NCBI RefSeq assembly: GCF_943734655.1
Contig: NC_071354.1
Span: 175,556,411-175,620,410, forward strand
Reading direction: 5' to 3'
Source: Sabethes cyaneus
Lineage: Eukaryota > Arthropoda > Insecta > Diptera > Culicidae
DNA: 64,000 bases
The first letter of the stretch is position 1; each line of letters opens with the position of its first letter. Position numbers and translations under genes: made by a program. This document shows positions 58,583 to 64,000 of this stretch, piece by piece. The notes below the pieces were generated by a model. That model searched no databases, was not told the DNA's origin, and was given only the letters and a program-made list of their open reading frames with translations.

Positions 58583-59300
58583 GCATCAGCAAAAAATTAT
58601 CGATTCCATGTACAAAAATTGATCTACAGTAACCGGTTAGTGTATCCATGTGCCCTCCGTGCTTGGGAAGTTTAAGAATCTGGAAGAAAATATATCGAGA
58701 ACTAACATCATCCACTTACATATTATTAATTTTCCCTTTCTAGCGATTAAAATACGATATTTTTTCTTCCGAGTCCGATTTTCTAATCGACTACTTGCCA
58801 TCACAATCGACTAAAAAATCTTGTCAATCTGTCAAGAAACGAAACAGTTATAAGCGTTCAATACTTGAACATTTCTACGTTTTAGTATTTTATATTATAT
58901 TATATTCCTACATCAATTGAGTGCGAAAAATACTAGGTAGGAACCCACAGGTTTTGGCTACCGGTCGAGTGCGTTTCCAATTAAACCACAGGGGATTCAC
59001 AACAGGGAGTTCTCTCAGCCATTTGCACAGTGAAAGGTTCGAGTGATTATATTGTTTGTAAGCTTAGTGCAGTCGAGTTAAGGAAAACCGTCTTTAGTTT
59101 AATGAAGGTTCTAATTTAGCTGTTTTTGTGAGCATTTTTCTAAATGTTGCGTAGACAAATGATCAAATAAATTATTAAAATTTTATTTCTGGGATTTATA
59201 TTTATCGTTAGACTTTTTGCAAAATGAGATCCAAACAAGTTCACGTTAGGAGTTAATGACCAATCAAGACATTTTATCATGGTGCTGTCGGTTTATCTTT
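58583..59300. other. Anonymous AT-rich DNA
   Basis: No gene or repeat family recognised; a TATAT tract occurs near 58890. Confidence 0.4.
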
Positions 59301-59352
59301 CTTGTAGAGCCGCCACATAAAGCTGATACCAGCGAAGCAATGGATCGCTTGT

Positions 59353-59637
59353 TTGGTATATCATGATGCCAAAAAGACAGTGACAGCGAGTGACAAAATT
59401 GGGATTTTTACCAGCAGTCATTGGCGACAGATCTTGCTGCATAACTACCTACCGATACCGACAAAATTAAATTTATTAGTTGCGCTGCGCGCACAGCTCT
59501 TGCATCTTGCTGTCAGCAAATGGATTAAAAAACCTGAAAGAGACCTGTCCAGCGACAGGAGCAAAAAGTTGTTAAACCAATCATTCGGTTTCGGCACATC
59601 GTATAAACGTGATGCGATTATATTGTTTTCTAATTAA
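59353..59637 (+). other. Open frame with weak core-histone-like phrases
   Basis: An open stretch without an ATG start at its left border (TTG at 59353). It contains YHDAKKTVTASD, reminiscent of histone H4 AKRKTVTAMD, and further on LLHNYL and HLAVS, reminiscent of H2B LAHYN and KHAVS. These phrases are short and belong to different histones in one frame, so chance is a serious alternative. I list it because clear H2A relics lie 3-4 kb downstream. Confidence 0.25.
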
Positions 59638-59639
59638 AG

Positions 59640-61324
59640 ACTACTAACGTTACTTTAACCGGGATGATTGAAAGCACGATTTCAATCGTGATTTTGGAAT
59701 GTTGAGGAAACGCTTCAATATCGATAGAATTTGAGTTAATATAATTTTTATTCTGTCCTTTATACGCAATGCTAATATGAATGCGGCGAAATTTTTTTTG
59801 CGCTGAAAAATTTGTTTGCTATTAATATCACTGCAATTCGTCGAAATGATTCATATTCAATGTTATCTCTATGAACTGAGCTACCATTTGCGCTAAGGTT
59901 CGACAATACAATCTGCTGGCCGCAAACAATAAAGTCATTAGATGGCTCATCCATTCTAATCGAGTCGCAAAATCGAATCGCACAATTCGACTTGCATCCA
60001 TCAACTAACTTTCTTTTGCCAGTAGTGCGATCATCATCAACAACATCGTTGGCACACGTCCGTCCTTCGGTCGGTCGGTCGTTCGCTTATGGCGGACGGA
60101 AAGAAATCCAACGCACAGGCACTGCACTCGGCAGACAATGTGGCAACTGGATTATTCAAATTCAACCGCACTGAATATTGCCAATCACGGCCCGAGAGGA
60201 GGGCAGAACTTATCGACACCATCGCGGAAAAACAAACCACACTCGAACACTTCGCGTCTGTTAATGTGTTTTTAATTCGAAAAATTTTTCTTCCATCTGA
60301 TTGCGTATCGTCGAACATTGGTTGGAATAGAGCAACCGGTTCGCCCGTATAGTTGCCGTTGATGTGGCCATTCGCAAGCCACACCGAAACCATCCAACCA
60401 ACATTGAAAAGTTTTCTACCGCAAAGTTTCTATACCGACCGACCATCATCAGTGTGCGCCACTGCATGCCACAGGGACAGAGATACTGTCGCGCGCTGAT
60501 TCCTGGAAAAGCGATAGCAAACTTCGTTAACACAAAAAAGTACCTACATTCGAAGCGAATGTCGTTTTTCGGAGTGTCAAACGATCGTTTTGAACTGGTC
60601 AGCACTAAATTTAAGATTGTTTTTCGCGGATAATGTGTTTATTATGCGTTGAATGGAAATTAAGTATCTTCGGCTATTTGCTTAGTTTTTTTGTCCAACT
60701 ACCCTGTAGCTCAGTTTCAGTTTCCTGAGAAGTCACATAAATTGGAGAAATTTATGTACTGATTATATAAAATGGTGCAATTTCTCCGTAACCAAGAATA
60801 TACCGATCAAATATGATAACATTTTTCTGTGGCAGAACTTTCTTAAGTTTTTGGAAAATAGTGCTCATGACGATTAAACAAGCGGATGACAAGCGGAGTT
60901 AGGAATCAACCAAAAATGACGGACAGTGTTTATTTAAAGTGACGAGATATGTTGATTGTATTATTACGATTAGTTACAAAGCCACAAATGGTATAACATT
61001 CTGATCACATCGTAAAACTTTGCGTATTTTGATTCCATTCAACATTCTGACGATTTTTCTCGGGGAAAAGTAAATGCTTGATAAATAAATAAAAAATTGG
61101 ATAAACTGAAACATATTTGATGTTTATTTATTCCTCTAGTGCCCGGCGCCGTCATTGGCGGGTTAAGAGTATTTTTCTTTAATTCCCAAGAAATCCTATA
61201 TAGTCCATTTTTATATTATTTATAGGTAATATACACTCATACCTTCTCATTATCTTTTAAACTTGAACTTGAATCCTTTATTTCGTGCGAAAGTTAAAAA
61301 ACTCTTGAAAACCGATACGACCGC
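59640..61324. other. Anonymous DNA, no gene recognised
   Basis: Overlapping frames on both strands at 59992-60633 are open but show no convincing family. A somewhat GC-richer patch spans 60000-60600. Short histone-like 4-mers here were judged to be chance. Confidence 0.4.
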
Positions 61325-62305
61325 ATAGGTGACGTAGGACTACGTAAGTCTCTTTGTAGCGATAATAGGATGTATCCATGTAGAATAGGGCGGGGCATAA
61401 GTGCGATGTTTGAAGTTGTCAGTAGTGTTATGCAAAATAAATTCTTCATTCTTCTGATCAAGTACTGATTCGCACTAGCGGGGCAAAACTGCGAATACCG
61501 CGGGGCAAAAATGCTAAGCTCGAATCCATGAAATTAGCATAGCAATAGCTAACAAAACCATATTATCTTCAATCTGCGCTATGTTTCGATAAGGAATATT
61601 CTCAATCTACACCTTTCCTATTTTGCGCTGGTGTATTGCAGCCTCCGTCAGATCGACATTTTTCCAACATTTGTTTTTTTTCATCAGCGGAAAAATATTG
61701 TTTTTCCTTCGGCCTTCTGTTGAGCACACAGTTTTCTGCAGATCTTACATTTCTAGTATCTGTATTATAGTGCCTAAAGCTGTATATAATTAGCTGTACA
61801 TTTTTGCCTCGTCCATGAATCGCACTTTTGCCCCGTCCGTGAATCGCATTTTTACCCCGCTAGGCGCTTGACGGGGTTTGATTAAATTATGGAAAAGCGA
61901 ATTATATTTAGTAAATTCTTTTCACCGTATTTTAAAATCAGATATGTGAGTGATGTAAAACGTTGGTACAAATTTTTAACAAAATTTCATCCTTCTCCTG
62001 ATATCGTATTTGCCGTATAACGAAAAATTATATCAAAACCGCCCTAATCTAAGATTTACACATAACCCAGCAACTATGCTTCGTAGGCAACCAAAGTTTA
62101 CGTTAGATTCAAGCTGTCAAAGTAGTCACCCATCCATGCCAATGTAGTCAATTTACTCGGAATTTGCACCGATAAATCATTGAATCGCCCTATTACCCCC
62201 ATCACACTTTTACCCCTCCTTACTCTATGTAATAATACGTTTCTTCATGTATACATGCTACATGCGTTGTACGTAACGTTTATCAAAGTAGGAACATTGT
62301 ATACG
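61325..62305 (-). repeat. Diverged, expanded copy of the TGACGTAGGACTACGT family
   Basis: Near 61328 it reads GGTGACGTAGGACTACGTAA then GTCTCTTTGTAGCGATAATA, the inverted counterpart of 37475-37522. Near 62232-62310 it reads TTCTTCATGTATACATGCTA and CGTTTATCAAAGTAGGAAC, the inverted counterpart of 37362-37455. About 850 bases lie between these two halves here, with a recurrent CGGGGCAAA / TTGCCCCG phrase. Confidence 0.65.
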
Positions 62306-62418
62306 TTCAGTCCTCAACAGGTTTAAGAGTCATTTCTATGAATTGATTGAATCTATTTTATTAAAACGAATCAATCACACTAAACCAAACAGTAAATCAA
62401 TTTTCACGATCTGTTTCT

Positions 62419-62730
62419 ATGTTGAATAGTGCTTTTCCTCTGGTAATCGGTACACGGTATGCGCTAGTTTTCAAAAAGCTAAAAATTTTACGCAAACTTT
62501 TCTGCGGCTTACAAAAGCAGAACACTGATTTACAAGCTGCAGACGTTTTGGAAGTGGTAGAAAATGTCGTCCGTGACCAGAAAACTTATTCCCGCCATTT
62601 GTTGGTCGTCCGTAACGGCGAAAAACTCAACTTTTCCCTCGTTGCCTGTGTTATTATCGTATTAACTGGACAAGAAAATATAATAAACTCTTCAATTGTT
62701 GCGTGGTTCTTGAAAGAACCGATTGTTTGA
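62419..62730 (+). CDS. Divergent histone H2A-like open reading frame
   Basis: A 103-codon frame from ATG that aligns colinearly with the histone-fold part of H2A. AFPLVIG occupies the place of QFPVGRI. Then, 32 residues after FP (33 in H2A), come LQAADVLEVVENVVRD against LAAEVLELAGNAARD, SRHLLVVRNGEKLN against PRHLQLAIRNDEELN, and a C-terminal stretch of about the right length. Gaps are whole codons only (three residues before RHL, one after). The frame is also open upstream to a stop near 62362, including SRS at a position like that of SRSNRAG. The basic N-terminal tail and most arginines are lost, and the acidic-patch RNDEEL has become RNGEKL. It is either an old pseudogene that happens to remain open or a fast-evolving H2A variant; no promoter or stem-loop was identified. 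Confidence 0.6.
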   Translation: MLNSAFPLVIGTRYALVFKKLKILRKLFCGLQKQNTDLQAADVLEVVENVVRDQKTYSRHLLVVRNGEKLNFSLVACVIIVLTGQENIINSSIVAWFLKEPIV

Positions 62731-63021
62731 TTGTCATAACTCCAGCTTGCAATAAACTTGCACTAACGCACTTAATGTGATATTCTTTTCGGTAAATTGG
62801 AGTATCGATAACCGCAAACCAGGCACGGCTTGTTGCGACGAACCAACCGGAAAGCCGCAGCAGCTATGCGAGCGACGAAGCCGTTCGTGTATAGTCATGA
62901 GTCATGATGAAATACCAGTCCAGGTGGCCAGCTGCAAGCGACGTGGATAATTCTGCTCTTTTTGTTGTCGTGAGCATCACTTTCGCAGTTAATTATTCCA
63001 TCTCGGCAGCCAGCTCCAGCT

Positions 63022-63141
63022 TCAATAGTTTCCTTTCCTCAGCAGCCGATGAATACGACTGACCGGGAACCGCAGACGTGCACGACTCGAGCGTGACTTT
63101 CGCTTGCCCTTGATGCTTTCTCCTTTGTCGCGTGTAGACAT
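63022..63141 (-). pseudogene. Histone H2A pseudogene, truncated after 39 codons
   Basis: The minus-strand ATG at 63141 begins a frame whose residues 12-39 (GKRKSRSSRARLRFPVSRIH then RLLRKGNY) match the start of the H2A fold, GKAKSRSNRAGLQFPVGRIH then RLLRKGNY. A TGA follows immediately. Beyond it, GAGAG- and AAEME-like residues (GAGAP...LAAVMEY in H2A) can be glimpsed in other frames, indicating deletions. Residues 2-11 also depart from canonical H2A. The strong local match and the stop make it a clear decayed H2A copy, oriented opposite to the H2A-like frame at 62419. Confidence 0.88.
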
Positions 63142-63224
63142 GCCAGTAAGATGTTGGCAGTAGCTCAGCTAGCGTTTGAACAATGCTGTTCGCTGGCTTA
63201 CCTCGTGTTATGTACCAGAACAAG

Positions 63225-64000
63225 CGACAAGAATCGGTTCCGCCTATTTTTCGTGGTCCGTCATTCCATCATCTACGTTGAAGAAAATGGAGCATTTCAA
63301 TTTCAGTCTGAACAAAAGAGCAAAGTTATCAGTGAGCCGTTCACCTTTTGCTGCCAAAGAAAATTATGCTATGTATTACTGTAGCATTGGTGATGGATAG
63401 ATTTGTGTTGCTAAAGAAAACTTAGTGAAAAGCCTTAAGTTTGATCAATTACCGAAAACCGTTCTTTTAAAAATGAACAAATTCTTATATGAAAATGCGA
63501 AAGATGTTACTAAAATAATTTCAATCCATAGTTTTCAATGCATTTGACGCTTGACCGAACACATTTACTTGGAGCTGGTATATTTGTTGACTGCTTTGGT
63601 ACCTTCCGAGACGGTCAACTCAACCGGCAGCAACAAGCGAACAGAAGCGCGAGAGGTGATCGGTTGAAAATTATTTAATGTGAAGCGAACAATTAGAATC
63701 AATCGAAATAAATTGAATATCAGTGAGCGAAAATTCCTTAAATCTTCATTAACATAGGGTAAGGAACGAGTTAAGCAGTGTTACCTATTTTAATCAGTTG
63801 AACATAAATGATCCGAAAATGCACTTTTTTATTCATATTTTCAAAATCTTTTGATAGGATCATCTTCACAAATCACTTAACCATACATTTGATTCACACA
63901 AACACAATTTACTGGGTTTTCGACAAGAAATATGATGAATTAAAAATTGTTGTCCAAAAACGTACATTTTTCAGCTGCTCTTCAGCAATCGCCACCTCGC
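63225..64000. other. Anonymous DNA to the right edge
   Basis: No gene or repeat recognised. Frames at 63151-63400 (+) lie over the antisense of the H2A pseudogene region or are short and featureless. Confidence 0.4.

Noticed and set aside
60089..60633. Histone H3-like fragments (LIRK, KPHR, QKST strings)
   Set aside because: The 4-residue matches occur in an order inconsistent with H3 and in different frames; gap-free alignment gives only about 9 of 72 identities. Such short matches are expected by chance.

Overview
The window looks like AT-rich, transposon-dominated DNA from a dipteran, most probably a mosquito. This is inferred from its repeat content: ITmD37E and maT-like Tc1/mariner transposase relics, RTE- and jockey-like LINE remnants, insect-type Helitrons, and a tRNA-derived SINE resembling mosquito Feilai elements. 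The species cannot be named from sequence alone. I see no intact host gene. The only host-type coding similarity is to core histones near the right end.

Layout. 1-3.4 kb: no recognised gene, ending in a degenerate minisatellite. 3.5-7.9 kb: first copy of a roughly 2-kb non-coding element (called here the T-run element) beside a pyrimidine-rich satellite. 8.3-11.6 kb: two broken DD37E transposases and a 127-bp MITE. 12.3-15.6 kb: an RTE-like LINE remnant on the + strand, split by a hAT element and by a fold-back element. 15.9-20.5 kb: a SINE, then a fold-back element containing a pogo-like element that itself contains a LINE fragment. 20.6-24.5 kb: a 16-bp minisatellite, GC-rich triplicated repeats and a Helitron. 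24.5-35.5 kb: anonymous DNA, a minus-strand RTE relic, jockey-like relics and a 506-bp inverted-repeat element. 35.5-41.4 kb: a maT-like relic, blocks of T-rich satellite, and SINEs.

41.4-55 kb is a nested stack that can be read layer by layer. T-rich satellite is interrupted by T-run element copies 2 and 3. Copy 3 is split by an 8.48-kb element flanked by TA that carries mirrored arrays of a TGATCTTGAATGGACCTA motif. That element contains a Helitron, two inverted copies of a TTAA-flanked MITE (one interrupted by T-run copy 4, the other preserving the empty site), and a pogo-like fragment.

55-58.6 kb: two 5'-truncated non-LTR retrotransposons with long open reverse-transcriptase frames. 59-64 kb: mostly anonymous, with a decayed H2A gene start on the minus strand and, 0.3 kb away on the plus strand, a divergent but open H2A-like frame.

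The strongest candidates for something undescribed are the T-run element family (four copies here plus an internal empty site), the large TA-flanked element with symmetric subterminal arrays, and the divergent H2A-like frame. Family names rest on motifs recognised by eye; no database search was possible.
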